Origin: Cryptomeria japonica
Taxonomy: Eukaryota; Streptophyta; Pinopsida; Cupressales; Cupressaceae
Length of the DNA: 64,000 nt
NCBI RefSeq assembly: GCF_030272615.1
Contig: NC_081410.1
Span: 118,055,140 to 118,119,139 of the forward strand
Direction: 5' to 3'
Part shown: positions 24,125 to 37,400 of the stretch, in pieces
Numbering within the stretch: position 1 is the first letter of the stretch
Layout: each line of letters begins with the position of its first letter
Translations under genes and position numbers: made by a program
Notes under the pieces: generated by a model
What the model saw: only the letters and a program-made list of their open reading frames with translations
Databases searched by the model: none
What the model was told of the DNA's origin: nothing

Positions 24125-24290
24125 AGATCAAATGAGTTGTTGAATTGAGACTCCATGTTGTTTGATGTCCTCCTCTGATATCCAGGAATCATATTCATAT
24201 GGTAAACCATGCCACTTGACCAAGTATTCATTGTATACCATGTGTCTTGTCCTCTTGATCTCCCTTGTGTCCAATATAGTTTCAAGTTTC
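24125..24290 (-). pseudogene. element B chromodomain
   Basis: In one minus-strand frame: ETILDTREIKRTRHMVYNE, then YLVKWHGLPYEYDSWISEED. This is a complete chromodomain signature with the aromatic cage positions present, just before the LTR. It is out of frame with the preceding integrase segment. Confidence 0.85.
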
Positions 24291-25560
24291 ATGGGCTGGT
24301 TAGGTCTTTAACCCATACTTCATCGTCCACTTTTGCTACACCTGATTCCTGACCTGCAACCATGGATCCCTTAAAGGGATAAAGATCAACAACATTAAAT
24401 ATAGGGGAGATAGCCACTCCAGGAGGGAGTTCTATCTCATAAGCATTTTGTCCAAACTTATGGACCACTTTGCAAGGTCCTATCTTCTTCATCATTAGCT
24501 TGGTGTATTTTCCCTTAGGTAGCCTTTCTTTCTTGAGATGTACAAGCACCATATCCCTAACCTTGAACTTAACATTCCTCCTCTTTTGATCTTCATGCTC
24601 TTTATACTTCTCCACACTTTTCTTGAGATTTTCTCTCACTTGCTCATGGATGTCTTTCATTGCTATTGCAAACTCCTATCCTTCCTCACTTCTCCTCTCC
24701 ATACCTTTCAAATCTCTGACTTCATATACCCCTCTTGGTCTCATGCCATAGACAACTTCAAATGGGCTATTTCCTATGCTCCGGTTAATTGAATCATTAT
24801 ATGCATACTCTGCTTGGGGAAGTACAAAATCCCATTGTTGACCATGCTCCTTTGTAAGACATCTTAAATAGTTTCCAAGTGACCTATTAACTACCTTTGT
24901 TTGTCCATCCATTTGGGGATGGTAGGAAGAACTATATGTCGAAATTGGTGCCCAGTTTTCTCCACAAGGCCCTCCAAAAGTGACCTATGAACTTAGAATC
25001 TCTATCAAATACAATGGTTAAAGGAAGCCCATGAATCCTTACAACTTCTTTGAAAAACAAACCTACAATAGTAGAAGCATCATTTGTGCACTTACAAAGA
25101 ATAAAATGTGCCATTTTACTGAATCTATCTACCACCACAAACACATTGTCAAACCCTCTTTATGATCTAGGCAGTCCTAAGAAAAAGTCCATGCTTATAC
25201 TTTCCCAAGGCCTCTTTGGTATAGGCAAAGGTTGATAAAGGCCTGCATTTGAAGTTGTTCCCTTTCCTCTCTGACATCTGGTACAATTTTCCACAATTCT
25301 CCTCATATCCACCTACATCTTATGCCAAAAATAAAATCTCCTAACCTACTCCAATGTTTGGTCAATTACAAAGTGTCCACCGAGACTCCCACAGTGTTTT
25401 CCTTGATCAAGTTGGCTCTCATAGAGAACTTTTGCACACACAACTGAGCACCTTTGAATAATAGACCATCTTGTAACACAAAGTCTGCAAACTCACTATG
25501 AAAAACATCTGATAATTGACTACAAATAGAAATGCATCCTTGAAATTATCATCATCTTGG
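24289..25560 (-). pseudogene. element B integrase remnant
   Basis: HHCC region (GGHFVIDQTLE ... CTRCQRGKG), then [23 protein letters not shown] and VFDRDSKF. The third catalytic residue is changed: QMDGQTKVVNRS has Lys where integrases have Glu. A frameshift near 24945 and several stops interrupt it. The C-terminal part (KKIGPCKVVHKFGQNAYEIELP) is still readable at 24289-24660. Confidence 0.85.
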
Positions 25561-25599
25561 TACATACCTTTGAGCACCTCTATGCCTACACTTTGGAGT

Positions 25600-26030
25600 T
25601 GGATTTACTGCACCATCAAGTATCTCCTGCTAAGAGCATCAACAACTTTTTTTTCTTGACCTTTCTTATTCTTAATTTTGAAGATGTAGTCCCAGAAGTA
25701 TCCTACCCACTTCATGTGCCTATGATTCAATTTGTCTTGACTATTCAAGAAGCTTAATACATGATTATCAGTGAACACAATAATTTCCTTTGGCAAGAGG
25801 TAATGTCTCCATTTCTTGAGGGCTTGTTTCATTGCATAGTTCTAGATCATATGAGGAATACTTTCTTTTGGTTTCATTTAACTTCTCACTGAAAAATGCC
25901 ACCAACTTCCACTCTTGACTCAAAACTGCACCTATAGCATACCTGCTTGCATCACACTCAATGGTGAATATCTTATTGAAATTAGGTAATGTGAGTATGG
26001 TTTGTTGATTCATTCTCCTCTTCAAGTATT
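25600..26030 (-). pseudogene. element B RNase H remnant
   Basis: Two overlapping frames carry [18 protein letters not shown] and [16 protein letters not shown], ending VVDALSRR at the usual RNase H/integrase junction. A frameshift near 25835 separates them. Confidence 0.8.
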
Positions 26031-26039
26031 CAAAGCTTT

Positions 26040-27000
26040 TCTCTGCTTAACTAGTCCATTGGAACTTACTCTTCTTATCTCCCTTAATAGTGTTTATGAT
26101 AGGTGAACAAATGTGATTGAAATTCTTAATAAACTTTCTATAAAAGGTTGCAAGGTCATGAAATCTCCTTACCTCTGCTACTGATTTAGAGGTTGGCCAA
26201 CTTAATATGGCATCTACCTTTGTGGGATCCATCTATAATTCACCTTTGGAGAGTACAAAACCAAGGTAGACAATCTCTTCCCTCATGAACTCACATATCT
26301 TGAGATTGATCATTAACTTCTCATTCAGCCTCCTTAACACCATGTCTAAGTATTGCATACGCTCCTCTTTTGTCTTGTTGTATACAAGGATATCATCCAA
26401 GTACACCATGACAAATCTACCTATAAATTATTTTATGACCTCGTTCATCAATTTCATAAATGTGTTAGGGGCATTGGATAGCCCAAATGGCATTGTTGGC
26501 CACTCATACAAACCTTCATTGGTCTTAAAAGAGGTCTTCCACTCATCTCCTACCCTTATCCTGATCTGATGTTACCCGCTCTTCAAATCAATCTTTGAGA
26601 AATAACATGTACCCCCTAAATTGTCCATCAAATCCTCCATCCGAGGTATAGGAAATCTATACCAATCTCCATCTTTCTTGGGTGCCAAAACAATAGCCAC
26701 TACACAAGGGCTCAAACTTTCCCTTATAAGGCCTTTGTCCAACAAATCTTGAATTTGATTTTTGATCTCCTCATTTTATGCAGGTGTCATCATGTAGGTT
26801 GCTTTATTTGACAAGCTTGCATCGGGTATAAGATCAATGTGATGAATCACATCCCTCATGGGTGGTAGTGAACTAGGCAACTCCTCCACAATTATATCTT
26901 CATACTTGTCCAACATGGCCTGCACTTCTTTTGGTAACTCTTTTCCATCTGTTGTTGTTATAACTGATGTAAGCTGAACCCAATGATGGAATAACCAATG
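26040..27000 (-). pseudogene. element B reverse transcriptase remnant
   Basis: Minus-strand frames give LLDKGLIRESLSPC, then APKKDGDW followed at once by YRFPIPRM, so about 15-20 codons of the fingers region are deleted compared with element A. The catalytic MVYLDDILVY is kept (about 26380-26410). A stop interrupts the KGEL-MDPTKVDAI junction near 26232. Confidence 0.8.
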
Positions 27001-27305
27001 TCTCCTTCACTCAAACTCTTCAACAACTCTTTCTCCTTGACCACCAACACACTTGGTCCTTAATGGTTTGCCTTGTCACTTTCTTGTAGGGGTGAAAGAG
27101 TGTCTGACACTCCATCCTTCATTATCATGTTTGTATTCTTCTCCCCATCATGCTTGGCCTTTCTATCAAACTGCCAAGGCCTTCCTAGGAGTAAGTGGCA
27201 TACATCCATAGGGATGATATCACAATGTATCTTATCTTTTTAGGCAGCAATGTTGAATTCAACCCAAGTCTTCTCATTCACCAAAAATTGCTACCCTTTA
27301 TTAAG

Positions 27306-27600
27306 CTATGAGACTTTGTAGGGTGTAGGGTGAGTGTTCCTCTTCAACTTCATTTTTTCTACCATCTCCAAAGACACAAGATTATCAATAGAACTAGAAT
27401 CTACCACTACCTTACATACCTTTCCTTCTGCTTTGTAAGTTGTCTTGAACAATTCCTTCCTTTGTGGGGGTTCTTTGGTGATTGGTACTTTGAGCAATGT
27501 CCTCCTTACAATCAAGGAATCACCTACCTTAGGAGTAACATGTACTGAAGGTGAATTCACACTCTCTCCAACCTCTTCTTGCACAAATTGAGCCCTACGC
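27306..27600 (-). pseudogene. element B protease remnant
   Basis: The frame continues from gag and reads KVCKVVVDSSSIDNLVS, a retropepsin loop in which the Asp is kept but the Gly of DSG is Ser. It is cut off by a stop after about 92 residues and the second half of the domain is not in the same frame. Confidence 0.7.
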
Positions 27601-27619
27601 TCGCCTCCATGGGAACTTG

Positions 27620-28460
27620 ATGCTTCCTCTGGGCATTTGAAGGCAGGGTGACCAAATTGGTTATAGTTATAGCACCTTCCAGAGAATTTAATAGAGCCTC
27701 TACCATGTACATTAAACCTTCCTCTACCATTAGGCCTCCTACCTCTGAAGCCACCCCTCGTTTCACTACTTTGTTCTTAATTCCCACTTGATTCACCTTG
27801 CGCTTTTTGTGAAGATGTTCTTCCACCAAAAGATCTTCTTCCTCTAAATATTTTTCCTCCGCACCTTGACTATTTTTCTTGCATTCTATTTATCCTCTCT
27901 TTTGTTTTACATGTCATTTGGAAGCACTCCTCAACTGTCCTGGGCGACTAGGCTTATCTCATCTTGGATATTAAATCTTAGGCCATTCATGTACCTGGCC
28001 ACCTTCTCTCTCTCATTCTCCATATGGCCAGACCATATACTAAGTTTATGGAACTCCTCGCTATAGGCTGCAACATCCAAATCCCTTTGCTTCAAATCCT
28101 GCAATCTCCTAAAGACTTGGATTTCAGAGTCTACAAGTAAGAATCATGCTTTCACCTTGTCCACCATTCAGTCCCATGAAGTGATCTTGGGCTTGTTTTT
28201 CTTTACCCTCTCTTCTTGGGTGTAGTTTCACCATGTCAAAGTCGTTCCCTTTAACTTGGTTTTTTTAAACTTAACTTTCTTGTCCTTTGCTACCTCTTTG
28301 TACTCAAAGTAATTATTTAGAGCATCTACCCATTCTATCACCTCCTCTCCATCCATTTTCCCCCATACATAGGAAGGTCTATCTTCACATCAACAGTCTC
28401 TCCTGTTACAGTCCTCAATGCATTTAGAAACCTTCTCTCTTCAGGAGTCATCTATTCTTC
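27620..28460 (-). pseudogene. element B gag remnant
   Basis: The capsid block EEVIEWVDALNNYF, then KGTTLTWWNYTQEE and AAYSEEFHKLSIWSG, identifies a Ty3 Gag. A frameshift near 28355 follows the YGGK motif and several stops interrupt the frame. The zinc knuckle near 27630-27680 reads CYNYNQFGHPAFKC, so the second zinc-binding Cys is Tyr. Confidence 0.8.
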
Positions 28461-30150
28461 TTGAGGTCTTTCCAGAGGGTTCCTACTTTCACCCTCTTCC
28501 TCTTCCTCAGGGTGACTATCTTTTGTAGTTCCATTACTCCTTTTGTATGCATTGATATAAATATGTAAGGTTGCGTGTGTTTTGAGATGCCAATCTACAA
28601 TATTATTTATTGAAGGTGCAAAGCTCACACTTTCTAGAGTTGTAAGGTGCAAGTATGCAACATAATTGCCTAGTTATAAGATTGTTTAGGTTGAGATCAA
28701 ATTTGAATAGATTATATCTTCTTTAAGGTTGTACATGAGCATATACCATTACACTTTTCTCAAAATAATTATCATTACTCATAGATTCAAACAAGGAGAA
28801 CTTGGGACATAAGGGTGACTTTGCATGAACTGAAATAAACACAATGGCAAGCAAGTCAGAGAGACCAATTGTGTGTTGGTGTTGAAAGAAGTAATATATG
28901 ATGTATGGTATGTCTTCGAGAAAAGATGCATGCCTATTGTTTTTCCTCTAATAATATGTGGTGAAAAATAGGCTTCATTATACGTAGTACTATAGTTCTC
29001 GTGTTCTTTTGGTTGTGGAAATTAAGTTTGGAATTTTTTGATAGTGTACTATTATTCCTAGTAACTTGGTGTAGAAACCTATAAAAATGGCTATGAATGA
29101 AAAGGGATATATGGGGTATTTTTGCACTATAATGCTAAGAAAGAGACTAGCAGAAATAACCACCAACTCATTAAGAGGGATCCCTATACATGAGAGAAGA
29201 ACATAGATTTGTGTCTAATGAATGTTATGTGCTCTAAACTTAGTGAAATCTATGCAAAAAGATATTGGAATGTATACATAAGTGAAATTTTATTTGATAC
29301 CAATGTCATACAATGTAAGAGATCCATAAATGTCTAGTAAAAGTCTATTCATCTATTGAACAAAATTCAGATTGAGAAATAACATGTCCTCTAGCATTGA
29401 GGATAATTGTGAACCTTCATGTCTATGCATGGGATTTATCATCATAGTTTTCCATCTAGTGATGTGTTGATTTAAGTATATAACTTTTCCAAAATGTATT
29501 AATGCAAACTAACCTGATGAGAAGAGAAAGTATGTGGTATTGCAACTAGTGCATGCAAAGTAGTGTGACAAGGAGTGTTATTTTCCCACACAATATTGAT
29601 ATTAATATCTTGATGTTTACATTAGTTACCGACTATGGAATATACTTAGCCCCAACTAAGGACACATCCAATCACAATGTAATCTCACATAATGGATATT
29701 TTTCTATCCAAAGAGATATTAAAAGCAACACATAAACTTGTGATAAATTACTTTCTCCAAAGATTACAAGGATGAAGATCCCAACAATGTCCAAATGTAT
29801 GAACTTTGCACTTCCAATGGTTGCATATGATGGGGTTGCAAAATTATGTATTTCCCAAATTTCTTTACATCTAGGGTGCAGCTAAGACATATGTTGTTCT
29901 TGGTGATGGTGGTGTTGTATAAAGATATATGGTTTATCTTGCAACATATGATGTAGTCTAAAGTACCACTAAGAGGATTGTGCTCTTTCTCAAATAGGCA
30001 ATTTCATAAAATATTGTTGAGAAGCCCATACCCCTTTTCCCGATTAAAAAAAGATCCATTAAGTTGGAGTATATTGAAGCATAACTTGAAACACAAGTGA
30101 TGGTGGGGCATAAAATGTGATAGAGATATGCCATTAGTATTTAGATATGG
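28461..30150. other. AT-rich stretch, no gene seen
   Basis: Just above element B the minus strand reads a short acidic segment (DSHPEEEEEGES) that may be the Gag N-terminus. The rest holds no motif I can support. Confidence 0.45.
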
Positions 30151-30155
30151 AAAAA

Positions 30156-30951
30156 TGATGTAGGAGCATCCTCGGTTCTTGTTAATCTTGCATCAACCAA
30201 AAACATTTCCTTTCAGTTTGTTTTTCGTTTTGCAGTTTCAACATTCCTTTCTGTATTTTCTTGCATTGGTTCACCAGATCTTGTGGAGCTGGATTTTGCT
30301 TGAAGACGTGATCATCTTCCTTATTCCTAAACCGTGAAGCATTTGAATCATTTTCCAGCAAGTTATCGCTTCCAAATTCCGAGACAGTTTCAAGCTTTGG
30401 ATACCGGAACCGCCTGGACCTATTTTCCTATTAGAGAATCTTGCGGATCCTTTACGTAGCTTGTGGAGCCCCAGTTCGTTGATCCCGGTGTCCCTTGGTG
30501 TATCGTCGACCTTCCCTCTAATCCGCACTTCATCCTTTGGATTTTCTGGAGGAATCTCTTTGGTGGAGGCCGACCTGTTGGTTCCACGCGTTTGATCTTG
30601 TTCTTTGGCATTTGATCCCTTTTGGGGCTGATCGGATCCCCTTGGATCGTATAAACCAATGTAATTAAGCTTGAGAATTCATTCCAGGGAAGTCAGATAG
30701 AACATAGAGGATAGATCTTAGATTTAGAGGTCCGAAGTTGACCTGTTCTGTAATTGAGCATGTATGTGGTAGGCCAATGAGCCGAATCTTGTAACCCAGA
30801 GGTTACCAGTTGCTTGTAATCAGTTTTCATGATCTAATACATTCAGTTCTACATTGTCTCTGTCATAACCCTCTTGTTTTTGTTGAGTTTACACTTGCTG
30901 CCCGGTCTGAGTGGATCTATTTGAGGTCCCTCTTAACCGTTGACTACACCA
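30156..30951 (+). mobile_element. probable solo LTR
   Basis: Starts TGATGTAG and ends CTACACCA, an imperfect terminal inverted repeat (7 of 8), flanked by AAAAA on both sides (30151-30155 and 30952-30956). It is visibly more GC-rich than its surroundings and has no coding potential. The low-complexity duplication is weak evidence on its own; the inverted ends and sharp composition change support the call. Confidence 0.6.
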
Positions 30952-30956
30952 AAAAA

Positions 30957-32133
30957 GTAAGTAGGACTTTCTCTACCTACCTTGGGGTCAATATTGTTCT
31001 AAAATCTAAACTTCACATGAAGATAATTTGTTGTGCATTAATCAACTTTGTCAAAACATTGGCCATTGTAACCCATTTTATTTAGTAATTTGAAATGTTT
31101 CTAAATAGGCTAAAGAAACTTGATGAAGACTTGGAATGTTATGTACATAGGCTTTCCAAATGTTCATCCATCATTTTATCATGTAGCTTATGTATCACAT
31201 GTGACAATTTATTTATTTTTGTTTTTATTAAAGAGTAAATAGATTTAATGAGCTCCTGAAAGCCAAAGACATCAAAATATTAGAACAAAATAAGATAATA
31301 ATAGAAAAATAAAAAAACTAGACTAGGTTTTGAAAGCTCTTTGAACCTTTTACGACTCCTCTAACTACACAATGACATTTCCCTTCCTTTCAATTTGCAC
31401 ACCCTTAACTTAGGGATGGGGATTCTAAAACAACTTCAGGAAGACCTTTCTTCCTTCTTTGAACAACCATCCAAGACATACCATTTTCAAATTCCTTCAG
31501 TTGACAATAGAGGAGGGATTCCTCAATCAACACCTTGATTAGTGTCTCCTCACACAATGAGGAAGAATGTCCAACCAAATATATAGTATCTTGTAACAAA
31601 TATACAAATTAAGTAGGAGCATGATTATTCCCATAATCTAACTCCATGGCAATACAAACATATGAAAGAAAAGTCCAAATGGGTTCCAAAACAAAAGCTA
31701 TAGTAGGGAATTTCAAAATCACTTCGATTATATCATTCCCAACAAAATTCATCATCATAATCAAGTGTAATCCACCACACACTAAGGAGGTAGGAAAAGG
31801 ATCCACATCGAATATAGAGTTAGAGAAAACATAAGCATGCATTATCAAATCATCAAGGAGGGCATTACTACACCATACACTTGATCCCATAGTATTATGA
31901 TGAGAGTAGGAACACTCAAAAGAGATTTTTTGGTAGCAAAGCATCATCTAAATAAGAGCTCAATGATCTTGTAATCAATTACTAGAGTCAATTTCCTATC
32001 CTCAACCATCAAGGCACCCCCATGAAGACCCCTAGAAATGTCAATTGTCACAAATATATGAGCAAAAGTAGAACAATTAATATTAGGATGTGGAATGCAC
32101 CTTTAGAAAGTGGTTGATAGCATTGTTGATATC
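30957..32133. other. AT-rich stretch, no gene seen
   Basis: No motif, tandem repeat or splice-bounded open frame that I can defend. Confidence 0.45.
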
Positions 32134-32138
32134 CTCAA

Positions 32139-32938
32139 TGTTGGCAAATGCACACTCCAATGAGATATTGTAGGTGATTGAAGGTTTTGTCATTGATGGC
32201 AACCTTACAATCCTATGACACTGGCAAGACAATTTACCGACACCAACAAGGTCAGACTCTACGCCGGCACACAGACCACCGGCAGTGAAAGGAAGTATAC
32301 CAGCACAGAAGTCGACAGGAATTTTGTTTATAATATATTTTGTAAATTATTGTAAAATCATTGTAAGTCAACTTGACAAGTTGTAAAATGACTCATATAT
32401 ATAAGAAATCATTGTAGAACATTTTAGTGATGGATGAAAAGGAAGTTAATAGGCGAAATAACGCATACCTATTATGCGAATTATAGGTTAAGGGTTTATG
32501 TATGAAGCAGAGCTATAAACCGGTACTGGATCTGGCATAGTGGATGCTATTTTGAAGTAGTACAAGACATTGGATTTATATAATCCATTTTGTAAGTTAG
32601 TGAGACTTCCATTTTCTAATTGAGCAGTGAGCTCTAGGCACTTGGCCTTCTTGCATGTGCAGGCCCCTCTTGTAGCAGTAATATTCTCTTATTGGCCAGT
32701 AAGTGAATATTGTGGGTCACAAGTCCCACCGAGGTTTTTCCCACACCAGGTTTCCTCGTTAAACTACTGTGTTATGGTGTGTTTTTCATGTGGTTGTTGT
32801 TATCTCTGTTTATTCCATTATTTCTTGTTTACCGGTATACAGTATTGATATGTTTTACATGTTTTAAGTTAAGAAAATCTTACAACCGGTTAGATACTGA
32901 TTCACCCCCCCCTCTCAGTATCTTTGGGAATCCTAACA
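32139..32938 (+). repeat. element C 5' LTR
   Basis: TGTTGGCAAATGC ... GGAATCCTAACA, 800 bp. Over the first 275 bp I count about 19 differences from the 3' LTR (about 7%), nearly all transitions. Confidence 0.95.
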
Positions 32939-32939
32939 A

Positions 32940-32953
32940 TTGGTATCAGAGCT
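32940..32953 (+). other. element C primer-binding site
   Basis: TTGGTATCAGAGCT beginning two bases after the LTR; complementary to initiator-methionine tRNA. Confidence 0.92.
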
Positions 32954-32982
32954 TGGTCCTCTATTTTTAGAAGCCTAACAGC

Positions 32983-34025
32983 TTGAGGAAGATCTTGACA
33001 CCGGTAGAGATGGAAAACTTGATGAAGCAATTAGAAGCAGCTCTCTCAGACTATGATACAAAAAAGTTGAAAAATATCAAACTTGAAGATGATCTAAAGG
33101 CTGCACGGGATATTATTCAAGCACTTCAAGAAAATCTTACCATTGCAAGGAACAAGAGAAGAGAACTTTGTGAAAAAATGCAAAATGAGAACGATGAAAA
33201 GGAAACTCTTAGTGATCTAATGAATAAGCTGAAACAAGAAAACATGACAACAAAGAATGAGATGCAAGATATGACTATGAGATTCTGTAAGGAAATTGAC
33301 GATAGGAAGAAGAATGAAGAAAATCTAACTAGAAGACTGAATGATGTTGCAAATGAAAACACAAGACTTATGAAAATGATATGTTGAAAACAGATCTGAT
33401 GCATGCACAAAATAGCTCAAATGAACTCATGAGACAGAAAGGTATCTTGGAAAGAGAACTGGATACTGCAAATCAGCACAAAGAAAAATTCAAGAAAAGC
33501 TCAGAAGAACTTGGTGACTTGTTGAAGAATCAAAAACCTAATGGTGACACTAATGGCCTTGGCTTTGAAGCTGGTGAAAGCTCTGGTACTGCAAACACAC
33601 AAGATCAAGGCAAACCGATAAGACAACCTACTGCTTATAAATTTAATGGCAAATGCTTTAATTGTAACAAGTATGGTCATAGAGCAAATCAATGTAGATC
33701 CACTAATTAGCAAAATACCAATACACCCACCGGTCAATGTTCAAAATGCAACAAAGTTGGTCACAATTCAGAAAATTGCAGAATGAATGTAAGATGTTAT
33801 GTTTGTGGAAGATGTGGACACTTATCTAATCAATGCAGAACACAAACCGGCATAGGGTATGGAAAAGCTATTCAGAATAATAATGTGACTTGTTATGCCT
33901 GTAACAAGATTGGACATACTGCTAAATTTTGTAGAAGCAAGTCCTCACCGGTAAATAACAAAGGTCCTAGTTTGAAAGGTAAAGAAAAAGTTCAAGAGGT
34001 AAAGCAGGAATTCTCAAAACAATAG
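32983..34025 (+). pseudogene. element C Gag-like ORF with four zinc knuckles
   Basis: The first 130 residues (to 33387) are a highly charged predicted coiled coil. A frameshift near 33372 moves to the next frame, which reads LGDLLKNQKPNGDTNGLGF and then four CCHC knuckles: CFNCNKYGHRANQC, CSKCNKVGHNSENC, CYVCGRCGHLSNQC and CYACNKIGHTAKFC. TAG at 33708 falls between knuckles 1 and 2. The N-terminal Copia Gag domain (UBN2 type, present in element D) is missing. The knuckles would bind the element RNA for packaging. Confidence 0.85.
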
Positions 34026-34271
34026 ATCAGGGAATTAGAACTAAATAGTGATAGGAATACTCCTCCACCGGCAGAACAGAGTAACACTCCACCGGCAGGA
34101 GACTCTTCATCCAACTGAAGAAAATTCCTTTGAGGGTTTGGCAATCAAATGTGAAACATGCTATTATTCCCTCGGTTGATGGTGAGAAGTTGAAATTACT
34201 TCTATTACGGCAGATAAGTTAAGTCATTATTTAACCGGCAAGCATTAAATGTGGTGGTTGGCAAAAATAAC

Positions 34272-34422
34272 ATTATAAAACAGTGTTTTGGCTCCATTTT
34301 CATTTCACCGAGCATTCAAACCTTCGAGAGCGTGAAAATTCCAGAGCAAAGGCATTCCGAGCAAAGAAGTGAAGCAACTCATCAAGAAATCATTCCTAAG
34401 GCAGATAAAGGTATTTATAATC
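34272..34422 (+). promoter_or_regulatory. possible internal promoter and leader of the second ORF of element C
   Basis: A TATA-like ATTATAAAACAG near 34271-34282 lies about 145 bp before ATG 34423, with a gene-like leader between. It could drive the second ORF separately from the LTR. Inference from spacing only. Confidence 0.35.
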
Positions 34423-37400
34423 ATGGCTTCTTCATCTGTTCCTGAATTCATAGCAAACCCTACTATTGTCGAAGTGATTAAACACCCTAGACCCGTATTT
34501 CAGTTAGTTCCTGAAATTGCCAAGAAAGATGATAATGTTGGTGCTTTTTCTCAAATCCCTAAAGGAGTAGTTTTTGTTGAAGACCCTAGAATGTACATTC
34601 ATTGTCACATAGAAGAATTAGGTGATTAGGAAATCAAGAATATGTATAAGTCTGTAATTTGTGATGAATCTGGTAATGTTAAACCTGGACACAAGATAGT
34701 AGAAACCCTAGGTTTCATTGAAATTCTCAGTATTCCGGATTTTCCTAAGGATGTTATAAGGATAGTACTAAGCAGAGTACATGGTGCATTCTTCTGGTTG
34801 GACTCAGTTCACAAAATCACTAAAGAAGCAGTAAAAGTTGTGACAGGGTTACCCTCCACCGATAACAGACCTGATAAAACAAAGGTGGTCTCAAATGACC
34901 CAGTGATTAACCTAACCGGCACAACATCTGATAAAAGATCCTTAAGGGTAAATGATGTAACAGATATCAATGTTAGATTCATCAATATGATCATAGGCTA
35001 TGAAACCACACATGCAAATAGGTTAAACTCAGTCTCGAGCCTATGCATAAAGAGTGCCTATGACATGAATAATGATAATACAAAAATAGATGTGTGTGAA
35101 TGGCTTAAAGATGAGCTAATTGACAATTTGGGAAAGATTAAGAAGACAAAAAGGGGACATTCAGATTTGGAAATCTACTTGTCTGTCTAATGCTACACAA
35201 AACCAAACAAGTACCTGGTATCAGTAACAGAAATCTTGGTTTTGACATACCGATAGGCAAACAGTTGTCAGATTTACTAAACAACATGGGAGAGAACAAA
35301 GAAAAGAACATAGATGAGTATTTTCAAGCATTGAAGGCCCGGATGAAGACCAGAGTCAGATTGTCACAAGAAATTGTAAACAAGTATAAGGATGAAATTT
35401 GTTTTGTTATAAAGAAGGATGAAATTTGGATGGAGGCAGTTATACCAAGAACCATTTGGGTTACTGAAATGGGGTATGAAACTGATGACCACATAATAGA
35501 AACATATGCAAAAGCCCTTGTGGAAGCTCCTAAGGAACCTAAAGAAGAGGTATTTGGCAGTGCTGAGACTATTGAAAACCAAATTCAATCAAAGAAAAGG
35601 GTTAAGAAGGTTGAAGCAACAGTTAGAAGAGGATCCAGGCAAGCAAAAGCTATTAAGGATGATGTACTCAAACAAACTGGTATTACTAAAGATGAGTTAG
35701 AAGCACTTCAACCAGAAACTCACCTTTCACTGGTTGGAAATTCTTCGAAAAGTGATATACCAACTGCATTCAAAAGAGTTGTGAAAAAAAGGAAACCTTC
35801 ACCGATATCTACACCTTCTCCTAGAAGAACCTGACAGAAACAATAGGCAGTAAGGTCCACAGCTAGGAAATTAACTCCAAAGAAGAAGTTAACCCCTAAG
35901 AAAAAAACTCAACAAACCATTGCTCCAATTGACAAACTTCTCAATGAAATAACAGAGGATGGAAAGCTGAAAAACATCAACAAATTATATGACTCATTAT
36001 CAACTGATGATAAGGAAAAAGTTGAAAACAGTGTAATCCTACACTTGGATATTTACAAGAAATTTTTGATGCAAGTTGTGGACGAATTACCGGCAGAACT
36101 ATTCAAAAGACTTGAAGCTAGAAGGCAAGCTGTTGTAGAGCTTGATAAGAAAATAAAAATTGAAAAACTACTTGTTGTATATCCAGTCAACTCACCAAAT
36201 GAGATAGATAAACTGATCTCAGAGGCTAACCGGTCAGTATTTTCAACTGCACACCGACATGTAGCACTTATGGTTGGTAGAGTGAATGAAGTTGCAGAGG
36301 AAACAACTAATGCATGGGACATATTCCTTGTACAAAAGGAAAAGCAGGAAGAATATCGAAATCCTAAACCCATCAAAGTATACCAAAAAGATAAGGATAA
36401 GGGAAAAGGTAAGGTTGGTGGTCCACCCAGCATAAAAATAACATATAACTTATCCCCACCGCCTCTAGATACTCCACCGGTATTTACCACTGACAATCAA
36501 CTGGCTAGTGAGAGTATGGATGTATCACATGAGGACACAAATCCAGATTTTGAGGTGTTATATACAATGAACATTGACACTCAGAAAGTCAATATTGTGG
36601 TAGATAAGGATTCAACAGAGAAAACAGATATGGCAAATGAGCCACCAGCAACAGATAGCACAGAAAGTAAACCGGCAGGTGACAACACTAAGAAATAGGC
36701 AGAGCAGCCAGCTCCCTCACAGCAATAGGTTCATGCAGAGACAGTGCCACTGGCAACAACTAAGCAATCTAAACCTTTGCTTAAAGAGATGCAAACACAA
36801 ATTGACCTACCAGAGGTCACCACAAGCAAAGAAATTGCTCCCACCGACGGAATACAAATTGTTGACTCTTCAAATGCAGAATTCAAATCGAAAAATGTGA
36901 CAGAAGTTCTTTTGGATTCTATCAAGAAGATAACAAAATGTAGTTCACAAGCATACAAAGCAATTGATGACACAATTCCAATTTTGAAAATGATAGCACC
37001 TAAGTGCAATGTAGATAATAAAGATTCTTTGAATCAACTTGACACATTGTCTAAGTATATTACTGACAACACTGTGACAGTTGAACAAATAAAAGAGGAA
37101 GCATTCAAGGAAAGACTAGAGAAGGAAAAACACAAATTCTTTGAAGAAGAAATAAAGAAGTGTACAAGACAATTTGACACTCTTTTACCGGAATTATGTA
37201 GTACATTGAAGGAATTTAAAACCTTGTACAGAGATCCATGTAAAACTAACTTTTTGACAGTAGATATAGACTGGAAGATCAGCAAGATACATGAAGAAAT
37301 AAATCAACTAGCTGATAATTTCATTAATTTATCTGAACCATTATCAATTTTTGAGCAGAAAATAACAGGTTTCAGGAGGAACTTCTAAAGTTGGAAAGAG

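Larger units (their letters stand above)
24093..28460 (-). mobile_element. element B: 5'-truncated Ty3/Gypsy chromovirus
   Basis: On the minus strand, from high to low coordinates: gag, protease, reverse transcriptase, RNase H, integrase, chromodomain, 3' LTR. No 5' LTR or primer-binding site is found above 28460, so the left part of the element is missing. Protein blocks resemble element A (for example [12 protein letters not shown] against [12 protein letters not shown]), so both belong to the same broad chromovirus group. It is heavily mutated. Confidence 0.88.

Noticed and set aside
36053-36496. 147-codon minus-strand open frame
   Set aside because: Antisense shadow of the second ORF of element C; Ser/Phe-rich composition typical of a reversed Lys/Glu-rich frame.
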